Shown here: piece by piece, positions 25,343 through 34,384 of the stretch | How positions within the stretch are numbered: position 1 is the stretch's first letter | How the letters are laid out: the number at the start of each line of letters is the position of its first letter | DNA from: Epiperipatus broadwayi | Lineage: Eukaryota; Onychophora; Udeonychophora; Euonychophora; Peripatidae | DNA: 64,000 bases | Direction: 5' to 3' | NCBI GenBank assembly: GCA_028023455.1 | Contig: JAQFVV010012435.1 | Coordinates: 3,782,001 to 3,846,000, forward strand | Notes under the pieces: generated by a model | Seen by the model: only the letters and a program-made list of their open reading frames with translations | Databases searched by the model: none | What the model was told of the DNA's origin: nothing | Translations under genes and position numbers: made by a program

Positions 25343-25364
25343 TTATATATATATATATATATAT
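25343..25364. repeat. (TA)n tract
   Basis: Short TA run at the right edge of block B, followed by a 25-bp direct repeat containing AAGAGAATGTTATTTTGATA (first at about 25,366, second at about 25,391). Confidence 0.85.
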
Positions 25365-25429
25365 TAAGAGAATGTTATTTTGATAAGAATTAAGAGAATG
25401 TTATTTTGATAAGAATGGGATTAATACAG

Positions 25430-25800
25430 GTATGAAATAATTACCTATAATGTATTTGCTGATAACATTAATATTTGTAAATAATGAATGGGAATTCAAT
25501 AGAACATTATTAAGGTTTGACAAAGATTGGATGAAATTAGAACTGAGCCTAAACATTAATAAAAGTAAAGCAATAAAAAGAATAGAGAAAAGAAAAGATT
25601 TGAAACAAGCAATGAATATGAAGTTAAAAAAGTAGTTAGTAGGTAATTGATATCTAAAAATAGCTGCAAAAAATTAGAGGAAGACTAAAAAAACTTTTGC
25701 TAGAGATAAAAGGTCATTCTGTCAATAATTGATAAAGGAGCTGGTTAAGTTTGCTTGTATTATGGGTTTATGTAGCTCAAAAATAAAAGCAACCCTAAAA
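25430..25800 (+). pseudogene. LINE reverse transcriptase fragment, catalytic-site region
   Basis: The frame at about 25,455 reads VFADNINIC, a decayed FADD box with the second aspartate changed to N. After a +1 shift the open piece 25,450-25,635 continues NEWEFNRTLLRFDKDWMKLE followed by LSLNINKSKAI, the block that follows the active site in LINE reverse transcriptases (consensus L..W....GL.INKSK). Weak matches to the YLG and CK..I.SRI region follow to about 25,740. The fragment starts and ends abruptly and is non-functional. The clan is undetermined. Confidence 0.65.
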
Positions 25801-26089
25801 TGTAAGGAGAAAAATTGGTGTTTTTAAGATGTGGATTGAAATAAGATGAAAAAAATAAATAAATAAAAATTAAGATTAGCAACATCAATTTAATTTATCA
25901 CTATTACATTATTAACATCATCATAGATAATTACAGAACTTAAATGACTCACTGGTAATCACTACTCAGCATGGATTAAGGCAGTGGAAGAGTGACATAC
26001 TGTGGAATTCAAGATCAAGAATTGCAGATGAGTTACGACACTTTTCATGATTGAACTCTAAGCAATAAACCATTTGACTATGATATTAG
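25801..26089. other. AT-rich non-coding stretch
   Basis: Nothing recognised beyond A-rich sequence around 25,840-25,870, which might be the decayed tail of the LINE fragment. Confidence 0.4.
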
Positions 26090-26285
26090 TAACAACTAAT
26101 AATCACATGATCACCATTTTTATGCTTACATACTGTCAAAACAGTACCAAACTCTCCATTCTGTTGTGCCACCCAGTCTAAATCTTAGTGATCAACAGAT
26201 GCAAGAAAGTTCATGCACAAATCATTTTGCATTCTTTAATTACTAGGGCTTACACTAGATGGCAGTACTATATTTTTTAACATTT
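26090..26285. mobile_element. fold-back MITE, family F1, partial copy
   Basis: Starts with AATCACATGATCACCATTTT and contains GTACCAAACTCTCCATTCTG then TTGTGCCACC, the F1 arm. A shorter inverse counterpart, TAGATGGCAGTAC, lies near 26,256. It is too decayed for exact ends. Confidence 0.5.
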
Positions 26286-26442
26286 TAGTATAATATTAAA
26301 GATTAGATACATCTATTAAATTATTTAATGCATGAGTTAATGTACCTTTCAACATTTTTTAAATCTTTTATATAAAATTGAAGTATATATCTGAATTAAA
26401 AAAATGTAATACTTTCTAAGCATAAAAATAACTTAATTATTG

Positions 26443-26443
<1 letters not shown>
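26286..26443. other. AT-rich non-coding stretch
   Basis: No feature recognised. Confidence 0.5.

Positions 26444-26525
<82 letters not shown>
26444..26525. repeat. (TA)n tract, 82 bp
   Basis: Uninterrupted TA dinucleotide run, flanked by GC and GC (TGCTATAT...ATATAGCTA), so the whole tract is palindromic. Confidence 0.95.
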
Positions 26526-26526
<1 letters not shown>

Positions 26527-26745
26527 CTATTATCTATAAATGTGTGCTAATAAAATAATGCTGGTAAATTAAATCGATGGAAATACTATTAAATAAATAA
26601 AAAATAATAGCAATTAACATTGTTAAAGAGTGTGCTAATTTGAGTCGATTAGTAAGATATAGTTCATGTGGAAACATATCTTACAAGCTAATTCCACTTT
26701 TTCTATGTCTATAAACATATTTATATGTTTAAAAAAGTAATTAAA
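26526..26745. other. AT-rich non-coding stretch
   Basis: No feature recognised. Confidence 0.5.
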
Positions 26746-27115
26746 ACAGACAAAACAAGAGATGAACTGATAACCCCTGAGATCATTTTCTCTATGACAT
26801 GGGACATGTTGGATTTAGACTCACCATGTCCCCAACCAATGGTAGGACATTCCTAAAAGGGGAAAGAGAAGAATAAAAGGCTAAAGTCTGGCAATTCCAA
26901 ATGAAGGAAAATGAAATCATATCAAATAAAATATATCCCAAAGATCTACACAGCATCTGCGCCAATGGCGAAGAGATAAAGAGACTGATGATTAAAAGAT
27001 AACATGATCAGCCTGGACAATTAAATTTAAAACTATATGTTAGAATATCATAACTGCTAATGTAATAACGTAATTATAATAAATTATTTGAAGAAAAAAA
27101 AGTCTGTTTGTTGTG
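26746..27115 (+). mobile_element. possible LTR remnant
   Basis: A locally GC-richer segment carries, in LTR-like order, a TATA-like GAATAAAAGGC at about 26,871, CATCTGCGCCAATGGCG at about 26,953, an AATAAA signal in TAATAAATTATTTG at about 27,077, and a G/T-rich GTCTGTTTGTTGTGTTATTTG segment at 27,101. This resembles the U3-R-U5 order of LTRs, but there are no ends, partner LTR or duplications that I could identify. Confidence 0.3.
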
Positions 27116-27490
27116 TTATTTGAGAAATATATATCAGATTAAACATGTGAAAGTATTGAAAAGTGTGAGTAAAAATGATTTTTGAAAATATTATGAAAAC
27201 TATACTGGGAATTTATTTAAAAGTTTAAAATATATACATGTGAGACATGATTGTAGTAGAAGAAAAGAATGGATTACTATAATATATAAAAAGGTGAGCA
27301 AATTATTCAGAGATTTAGAGAGTATAGATGGATGTTTTGTTATAAATATGGGACTTATACTTTTGCAAAAAACTGATGATGATGATAACAAAAAGTATGT
27401 CTTTGAAATTTCCACAATATTTAGGTATTTCATGTATATTTAGTACACTATTTGTCTGAATTTGATAAATTTACTTAAAAATTATGGTCA
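27116..27490. other. AT-rich non-coding stretch
   Basis: Overlapping open frames on both strands (27,200-27,443) have no recognisable domains. Confidence 0.45.
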
Positions 27491-28086
27491 TTTTATGGTT
27501 TTTTTCTACATTTTGTAAATAGAAATTTTTACCAATAATGGTATGAGTTGTTTTTTTTGGAAATGCGACGTTTTTATAAGTTTGTAGATTTACTTGTTTT
27601 TTTTTTTTAAATTTTGTACAATATTTGTTTGAATTTTACTACAATATCACCTTGATTTCTCAACAATCATCTACTGAATATATCCTACATTTTATGGTTT
27701 TTCCTACATTTTTTAAATAGAAATTTTTACCAATAATGATGGGTTTTTTTTGGAAGTGCATCATTTTTAAAAGTTTGTAGATTTACTTGTATTTTTTTTT
27801 TTAAATTGTGTACAATGTTTGTTTGAAATTTACTTCAATATCACCTTGATTTCTCAATGATCATCTACTGAATATATACTACGTTTTATGGTTTTTCTTA
27901 CATTTTTTTGAATAGAAATTTTTACCAATAATGGCATGGGTTTTTTTTTTTTTTTTGGAAGTGCATCATTTTTAAAAGTTTGTAGATTTACTCTTTTTTT
28001 TTTTTAAATTGTGCACAATATTTATTTGAATTTTACTACAATATTACCTTGATTTCTGAATAATCATCTACTGAATATATACTACA
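27491..28086. repeat. tandem repeat, three units of about 195-200 bp
   Basis: Units start at TTTTATGGTTTTT at about 27,491, 27,690 and 27,884. Each contains AAATAGAAATTTTTACCAAT, a T-run, TTTGTAGATTTACT, a second T-run, ATCACCTTGATTTCT and ATCATCTACTGAATATAT. Units differ mainly in homopolymer lengths. A fourth, degenerate start follows at about 28,085. There is no spacer/repeat alternation, so this is a tandem (satellite-like) array. Confidence 0.9.
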
Positions 28087-28167
28087 TTTTTTGTTAAAAA
28101 TCTTGCAATATTTTTTTGAATTCCATTGTATTATATGTTACTATTTTTTAGAATGTACTCATTTTTA

Positions 28168-28393
28168 GAGCTGCGATACAGAGCATGTATTAGACCTGCT
28201 GGGCCTGTTGACATTCATATTGACCACCCCCTGATAACTTTGGAGATGTTGCTAAAAGAGATGTGTTCACATCCTTTTTTTGTTTTTCAATAGTCATGTA
28301 CATGTCATTTTGGTAACATCACAAAGTCATCGGCAGATTGACATGAATGTCAACAGGTCTAGTAGGTCTAATACATGCTCCATGTCACAGCTC
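28168..28393. mobile_element. TA-flanked fold-back MITE, 226 bp
   Basis: Ends are GAGCTG and CAGCTC; inverted arms continue about 60 nt each with GAGCATGTATTAGACCT, CCTGTTGACATTCAT and complements. TA lies immediately outside both ends (28,166-28,167 and 28,394-28,395). No ORF. The TA duplication suggests mobilisation by a Tc1/mariner-type transposase. Confidence 0.75.
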
Positions 28394-28395
28394 TA

Positions 28396-29239
28396 ATACC
28401 AAAGTACCGTTATTTACTTTTATTTAGTATGTGGATTTTTTTATATAATTAAATATTCATAAATATAATAAAGGCATCTATAAAGATTTTAATTAGAAGA
28501 TATATTTTCTAATGGCTTTAAGTCATTCAAATGTGTTGCTGTATCATAAATAGAAAAGCTATTATCTATATACTTTGTGGCTTGTGTTTGTCTACTACTA
28601 TATAAGTTGGAATTTGTTAAATTGTATTTCTGAAGCAGGTAGCACAGTGACTGTGAAGGGTTCTGAATCTTTTGAAGATACTCCAGTAATAATTATGAAG
28701 ATTAAATCAAGTTGGCTTTCCTGCTGAATATGGAAACAAAAAGGTATTTGAGTGTTGGCAAAAAGCTCATGTTTAAAATTATAATTTTGTCATTTGTTTA
28801 AAAAAATTGTTTTAATGACTATTCAAAAAGTAGATCTTGATTGGAAATATGTCTTAAATAATAAATCTGTGGCTTGAATTAGTGATAAATCTAATCTTTT
28901 TAATAGGTTTTCATATATATATATAAATAACTATAACCATTAAATGTCTATATTTTTAAATCATATAATTGTCAGTGAAACAATTGAAAGTACTTCCGGT
29001 AAAGAATAGATTATTTAATTTTGAATACTGTGTTAAATAAATTTGTTTGAATTATATATATATATATATTCAATGAGACAACTTTTTTTATAATATTTGG
29101 TGATGAATTAGTAAAGGAGCGAAAAAATATTGTAAAAGAGTAAAATTAGTGTACAATAATATTCTTCATGGTAATATTTTTATTTAAATGACTTCATTTT
29201 TTTTGTAATATAAGTATAGTAATATATGTATTTAAACAA
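28396..29239. other. AT-rich non-coding stretch
   Basis: Short (TA)n runs at about 28,915 and 29,056; no gene or long repeat recognised. Confidence 0.5.
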
Positions 29240-29485
29240 TAAATTAAATATAGATCATTGTATATGCAAACAAAGAGAGTAATTCACTCTTCCCCAGGCT
29301 ATGACTTAAAAGCACTCTAAATATTGCATAATAGATCAAGAATAGAATGAATCCACCTATTCTTGGGCTGACATTTATAAGCATAGCTTTGTCAATATTG
29401 TTGGTAATTTAGAGTGAAATTAATTTATCAGTTAGATGAAATATGACACTTAAGAGTTATTAAACTCAAAATCAATTATACCTTG
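29240..29485 (+). repeat. dispersed repeat R3, copy 1
   Basis: Shares with 30,310-30,555 the order GAGGCTATGA/CAGGCTATGA, AACTCTAAATATTG, ATTTATAAGCA, TTTGTCAA, GAATGAAATTAATTTGTCAG-like sequence, and ATGACACTTAAGAG. A shorter third copy is at 30,610-30,720. No coding content. Copies 1 and 2 bracket the LINE 3' end at 29,490-30,310. Confidence 0.7.
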
Positions 29486-29489
29486 AACC

Positions 29490-30310
29490 ATCCATGCCAA
29501 GTCCACATGCATTGGTTGAACCCACCGACAATTGGCTAACTGACATCTGGCCAAACATCAAAATTTCAATAGATCTAACACAACTCACATTAAATGATAA
29601 AAAAAACATACTGGCAAACTTTATAAAATCAAACATCAAAAACAGCCCACACTCCAAAACTTATTGGGAATAAATAACAAATCACTAATAGGCAAATTCA
29701 AACCTGGCATCTAGAGCCCAAAGTCATTGACTTTTTTATTAAGCTAAACCTTGCCTCTTTGCCTACCAGCCATTTCCTGGTCTGGAAAAAAGGTTTCAGC
29801 AAACTGAACCCTCAATGTCAACTCTGCTCTTCAGTGGATGAAACAATATAACACCTATTGTATCCCTGCACTTTTCTTAGTCTGCTTATAACCTTCATCA
29901 TCGAGAATGTTTCTCTTGACCTCTGGAAAGCACTTTTCATCCAGACCACAATCAAGAATGCTATCTTTGCCAACATTAGATTGTTAATTTTTTGACCTTT
30001 GCTGTGTGGATCACCAGATGCAAATACATCTTCAATCACGCATCTTCCAGTGTCTGTGACACCTATACAAAGGTGCTCATTTGTTCCAAAGAACATGACC
30101 GGCTTTTGGCTCTGGACTGGCTACATCATCAAACTTGGAACAAAGTTACACTACCAGAAGGCTAATCAAGCTCCAGTTTCTGATAAAGCAAATGTCAAAG
30201 ATATCAATGTGAATTTGCTACTTCAGAGTACACAAGTCACTATAATGTAAACTTATCAGTCTTGTCTTAGAAGGTTCTAATAAATTCTATTTTTATAATA
30301 AAAAAAAATA
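29490..30310 (+). pseudogene. LINE ORF2 3' end with reverse-transcriptase zinc-binding motif
   Basis: From about 29,740 the + strand reads KLNLASLPTSHFLVWKKGF followed by LNPQCQLC, then DETI, one stop codon, and HLLYPC at about 29,856. This is the C-x2-C...H-x3-4-C zinc-knuckle (zf-RVT) found at the C-terminus of several LINE reverse transcriptases, with its usual LPT lead-in. Upstream, DIWPNIKISIDLTQLT (about 29,546) fits the preceding region. Downstream, frame-shifted pieces include LDLWKALF and FNHASSSVCDTYTKVL. The fragment ends with TAATAAATTCTATTTTTATAAT and an A8 run at about 30,299-30,308, consistent with the element's 3' tail. Stops and frameshifts make it non-functional. Confidence 0.75.
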
Positions 30311-30555
30311 TTTGGTATGTAAACTTTAAATTAAATTAAGGGAGTAAATCATTTTCTCTGAGGCTATGATGTAAAAGAACTCTAAATATTGAACAAAGTG
30401 TCAAGAAAAGAATGAATAGATGTACTCTTGGAAGCTCTGATATTTATAAGCACTTCTTTGTCAACAATGTTGTTAGTTCAGAATGAAATTAATTTGTCAG
30501 CCAAATGGAATATGACACTTAAGAGCTATTAGACTCACAATAACTTATACAAGGC
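30310..30555 (+). repeat. dispersed repeat R3, copy 2
   Basis: Second copy of the repeat at 29,240-29,485, in the same orientation and roughly 85 % similar by eye. It starts just after the LINE A-tail. Confidence 0.7.
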
Positions 30556-30609
30556 TGGAGATAGCATCTCTCTTTTAATACTTCGATTGTCATAATTAAA
30601 TAAGATTTA

Positions 30610-30720
30610 ATATATAAACTTTAAAGCTAAATGTATATATAAACAAAGAAAATAAATTATCTTTCCATAGGTTATGGATTAAAAGCCCTCTAAATGTTGT
30701 TCAAAGGATCAAAATATATA
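30610..30720 (+). repeat. dispersed repeat R3, copy 3 (truncated)
   Basis: Carries TATATAAACTTTAAA, then AGGTTATGGATTAAAAG and CCCTCTAAATGTTG, matching the first third of copies 1 and 2, then ends at a TA-rich run. Confidence 0.6.
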
Positions 30721-31353
30721 TATTTATTTATTTACAATTCTTATAAGTCGAGCATTAACTATAGATTCATGTTAATATTGTTTAAATAATTACTTATATC
30801 TTTATTAGTCATTCGTAAGTAAAATAATTAAAAAATGCTAATTTTACGATTAATTAAGTTAAAATAATAATTGGAAATGGTATTTACAATTTCTAGGATA
30901 TTAATTCTTCCAAGCCATTTATTATATATTTTTCTAATAATGACAAATTGAATTTTTAAAATAAATTACGATTATTTTTAATACGTTTTAAAGTAAAAGC
31001 ATTCACATTTAAATATTAAAAAACAAAACAAAAAAAGCAATATCTGAAATGTACTTATGTCAAAGCAATCAGTTAAGTAGAAAATGAAAGGAATAAATAA
31101 ATGGTTTGTAAAGATTCCATTTCAATAGGTTTGCCAAATGTTGACATGTTCGGATATCTTTGTTTATATTGTCAAAAATGAAGCCTTCGCGATTCAATTT
31201 ATCTTATCATTTTAGTCTTTTTATTTTAATTTGGTGAAGTTTAGTGAATGATGTTGAAATTAATTAAAATTCACCTGGTAGTTATTAGTCAACTAAATGG
31301 ACTCTTTATTTGAGTATCTATGCAATGAAGCGGAAACATCATTACGTTTGCCA
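30721..31353. other. AT-rich non-coding stretch
   Basis: No feature recognised. Confidence 0.5.
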
Positions 31354-31551
31354 TTAAAATTGCAAAAATTTTGAAAACAGGGAGTAGACAGTTTTATCAC
31401 ATGACTTGGAAATAATCCCTCTATCTAGATGTCTATCAGTTTCAGTCAGTTTCATTTTCTGCTTCACTTCTAATTTGTCAATGTGCACAAGACTTGGGTA
31501 ACCTGAACAAGTTTCCAGGACAAAGATTGCAATAAAAAAATTGATCTTCAT
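31354..31551 (-). CDS. possible small secreted-type ORF, 65 codons, doubtful
   Basis: The minus-strand frame starts MKINFFIAIFVLETCSG, a basic residue then a hydrophobic run ending in small residues, like a signal peptide. It continues with a charged region containing KLEVKQKMKLTETDRHLDRG and stops at 65 codons. An A at -3 of the start codon is favourable. No protein family is recognised, and no splice partner, promoter or transcript evidence is visible. In a window this AT-rich a chance ORF of this size is common. I list it because its composition is less F/I/N-biased than neighbouring chance frames. Confidence 0.15.
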   Translation of the reverse strand: MKINFFIAIFVLETCSGYPSLVHIDKLEVKQKMKLTETDRHLDRGIISKSCDKTVYSLFSKFLQF

Positions 31552-32003
31552 TTCAGTAATTTTTTATGGGTCAAGGTACTGTCTAAATTAAAACTGTATA
31601 TAAACAGCTTTTAAAATTCTCGAAGAGAAAAATAAAAAAACTTTATTATATCAAGAAGATATTTGGGTGTGTGTATATATATATGAATAATTTTAAGTAG
31701 AATTCTTTTAAAAAAATAATCATTGTAATAAATATTCTGTTATTTATATAGCGCAGCTACTACGTAATATTATAAATAAGGAACAACCTTCCGGTCATAC
31801 ACTTTACTAATATATGAGCACTCACCTGTGAACATCGACTTGAAATGTGTAAGCGTACACTTATATTTACAGCTTATCTATATATAAGCTAGTCTTTGCT
31901 CATCGTGCTAAAATCAGATCTTCAATCTATTGTGTTCCTGAATTATAAATTATTAATTGAATTGTACAAACCTATTCGTTCTAAAGCAAGAGACAGATAT
32001 AAT
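31552..32003. other. AT-rich non-coding stretch
   Basis: Contains a small hairpin AGCTTAT...ATAAGCT near 31,871-31,889. Nothing else is recognisable. Confidence 0.45.
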
Positions 32004-32095
32004 CTTTTTTTTTTTTTTAAATGTCATAGCATCGGCCGGGACGCGAACCCGCAACCCGGGCAACTGCCTGCAAGTGCAAGGCAGTCGCGCTGACC
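32004..32095 (-). mobile_element. tRNA-derived SINE, family S1, copy 2 (5'-truncated)
   Basis: On the minus strand: GAGGTCAGCGCGACTGCC, a GCACTTGC loop, GGCAGTTGCCCGGGTTG, GGGTTCGCGTCCCGGCC (an excellent B-box region), GATGCTATGACA and a tail of about 14 A residues. The first part present in the other copies (AAGC.TTGGTGGTCGAG) is missing, so the copy is 5'-truncated. It is the best-preserved B box of the three copies. It lies over chance open frames at 31,896-32,145. Confidence 0.8.
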
Positions 32096-33519
32096 TCATA
32101 AATAAATATATATATATTTGCATATACAGCAGTTGTTTAAAATAATGTTGATTTCCTATTTATTTAGTATTTCTTTCCTTTTTACCACGATTCACAGTCT
32201 GTTGGAAAATATGTATTCCAAACTGATAAAAAAAAGTTTATATTATTGTTATATACCTTGTTCAATTGACCTTCATATCTTTATCAAGTTGCTTACCCTT
32301 GTTAAAAATTAAATCACATTTTATTTATGTGGTATTTAAAAAAGAAATTGAATGGTTTATTGCTTGGAACAAAAAAAAAAAAGTTACCCATTTTACATTT
32401 TTATTTATTTAATTCTTTATACTTTTGATAATTTTTCAGATTACTTGTTTCAAGTTTTCTATTTAAAAATAATTTTGAGAAATTTATACCATGTAAAAAA
32501 TTTAAAATGGCTTTCAGGTAGGCGATGGAACATATATTTCCTGCTATTTTTTTATGGTTCTAATTATTGAAATATATCAGCTTTTATTATTGAAGATGTT
32601 TTTCTTTTATTATTTAAAAAGTTATATTATTTAAATATTTATTTAGCAAGTAGATTTTTTTTTATGGTTTAATTATAATAAAACATCATAAACAAAACGT
32701 AGCGATTCCAACCAGGATATAGAATAACCAGCGACATCTTTAAGAGCTTTAATTTTATCATTGTTGCTATAGATTCAATTATAATTGTCCACATTTACAT
32801 AGATTCGTGGATAATAAACTTTATTTATGAAGTACTTAAGCTATAGATATCGATTTGTGTTCTATAACTTTGTAAGCAATTACTGATTCATAACAATAAC
32901 ATTTCTCTTTAGGAATTATGTTTGTAGCTTCTATTTGCGATATAAGATAAATAAAATCTTGGCATGTAATATATTAATATGCATCTATTGTTAGATATGT
33001 GAATGTTATGGAATGTTTATATATGAACATAGGTACTTATATACAATCTCTGCTCTGGAAGCTTGCCAGTTGTTTTTTTAATAATCCATTTTCAGAAGCA
33101 TCAAAGTTTTTTTCAAAATTATTTCACCAAACATATGTTATTTTCAATTTAAAAAAAATATTAAAAAATCGTTTATAGATTGTAATCAAGTTTAAAAGAT
33201 ATTAATAATTCTCTTATAAATTTCCATTATTTAATGAATAATTTTCTTTTACGTATAACATATGAATGTTCAAGCATGTGTGTGTTGGTTTTTTTTCTCA
33301 AAATTATTTTACCAAACGTGCTACTTGTTAAATTTAAAAAATATTAAGAAAACATTTATAAATTTCTGGTTCACTTTAAAAAAGATTAATACTTCTTTTA
33401 TAAAGTCCAGTCAGAGCTTTAATTTTTTCTTTTTTACATATATCATAATGTAACAAATGTTAACACATTGTAGAATCATGTCGTAATTTTTTTAAGTTTA
33501 CCGAAAAATTTTCAACAGT
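32096..33519. other. AT-rich non-coding stretch
   Basis: Two loosely similar segments at about 33,080-33,240 and 33,290-33,420 share TTCAAAATTATTT...CCAAAC and ATTAAGAA/ATTAAAAA motifs, suggesting an old local duplication. No coding content. Confidence 0.45.
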
Positions 33520-33775
33520 GGAGAAAAACCCCAAGGAGATACTTCAATGGTGTTTTATGCAGAGACCAGTGGATGATCTATTGTAACTGTTGCATGTAGA
33601 ACAGCACCTATTCTAATGGATATGATCAAAGAAAATGTCACTGTGGGATCTATTATTTATTCAAATTGTTGAAAAAACTATAGAGCTGAGGAATTATGCT
33701 GTGCTGAATTTGAACATTTTGAAGTAAGTCACAGATATAAGAATGTGGATCCTCATTTATTTTAATAACAAGCAC
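33520..33775 (+). pseudogene. Merlin (ISXO2-like) transposase fragment, catalytic region
   Basis: The frame at 33,583-33,765 reads VTVACRTAPILMDMIKENV then TVGSIIYSNC, one stop, KNYRAEELCCAEFEHFEVSH and RYKNVDPH. This matches the ISXO2/DDE_Tnp_IS1595 block in which R(T/S)A..L...I.....GT.I.SDCW..Y......(F)H..V.H...FV.P is conserved. The catalytic aspartate of SDCW is N here (YSNC) and the tryptophan codon is a stop (TGA), so the fragment is inactive. Merlin elements are animal relatives of bacterial IS1016/IS1595. A near-perfect splice-donor-like CCAGGTAAGT at about 33,909 lies downstream but has no visible partner. Confidence 0.75.
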
Positions 33776-34143
33776 TTATGATACTGTTATATAATTTTTT
33801 CTATTTTTATAATATATTAAAAATTAAATGTGAAAGCTTGAAGTCAGCCATATTGTTTGCAAGATTTAGTTGGGATCCCTGAAAATGGGTAATGCAAACA
33901 AAAATGCCAGGTAAGTTTCTGAAGCATGGATAATAATAAGTGCCTGAGTATATACAAGCTTTGTTAGCTGTACTCAGTCATGATGACTCTAGGAAATGTT
34001 AAAAAAGGTAAAACTTAAATGTAATATTTTTTAACAAATATAAATGCACAATTTTTAAAAAAAAATATTATCATTTAGGTAATTTCCCAATGAAATGTAT
34101 TACAAATGGCACTTGTAATAATGCAAATTAAAATTTACATAAA
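33776..34143. other. AT-rich flank of Merlin fragment
   Basis: Around 33,885-33,910 the translation MGNANKNAR may correspond to the KWGNKKHRGT-like block that follows the ISXO2 catalytic part, but similarity is weak. No other feature. Confidence 0.35.
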
Positions 34144-34273
34144 TAAATTTATTGAGTTTTTTTTATGTGTCATAGCATCAGCTGGGAAGCAAACCCGCTA
34201 ACCCAGGATAACTGTTTATAAGTCAGCTGTTCTGACCTCTCGACCACCAATGCTTGACTAAATTTATTGAGTT
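34144..34273 (-). mobile_element. tRNA-derived SINE, family S1, copy 3 with perfect 15-bp duplication
   Basis: The 15-mer TAAATTTATTGAGTT occurs at 34,144-34,158 and 34,259-34,273, an exact target-site duplication. The 100-bp insert (34,159-34,258), read on the minus strand, begins GTCAAGCATTGGTGGTCGAG, has a diverged GGTCAGAACAGCTGAC region, GGGTTTGCTTCCCAG, and GATGCTATGACACAT followed by A8. Full length is thus about 100 bp, nearly all tRNA-related, which is very short for a SINE. The duplication length implies LINE-type target-primed reverse transcription. Confidence 0.9.
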
Positions 34274-34384
34274 ATTGTAGGAACTTGTAAATAATCATAT
34301 TGTAGAAATTCTAATCATGTGATCTCTCATATTGGTGCCATTAAACATATTATAATAGTAATAGTCACTAATATATATATATAT
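34274..34384. other. spacer ending in (AT)n
   Basis: AT-rich sequence ending in an AT dinucleotide run (34,371-34,384) that abuts the LTR-like block. Confidence 0.6.

Noticed and set aside
27491-28086. Possible CRISPR-like array
   Set aside because: Units are about 195-200 bp throughout and adjacent, with no short repeat/unique spacer alternation; the genome is animal-like.
29818-30250. Open frames 29,818-30,096 (minus) and 29,999-30,250 (plus) as genes
   Set aside because: The zinc-knuckle LINE motif reads in a different plus-strand frame; these frames are shadows.
32004-32095. Functional tRNA gene
   Set aside because: Good A/B-box regions, but the acceptor stem does not close, an A tail is attached and two more diverged copies exist: SINE.
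31896-32145. Two overlapping open frames
   Set aside because: They cover the S1 SINE and its T-run on the wrong strand; composition follows the repeat.
33900-33920. Strong splice donor CCAGGTAAGT
   Set aside because: It lies in the flank of a dead Merlin fragment with no recognisable exon or acceptor partner.
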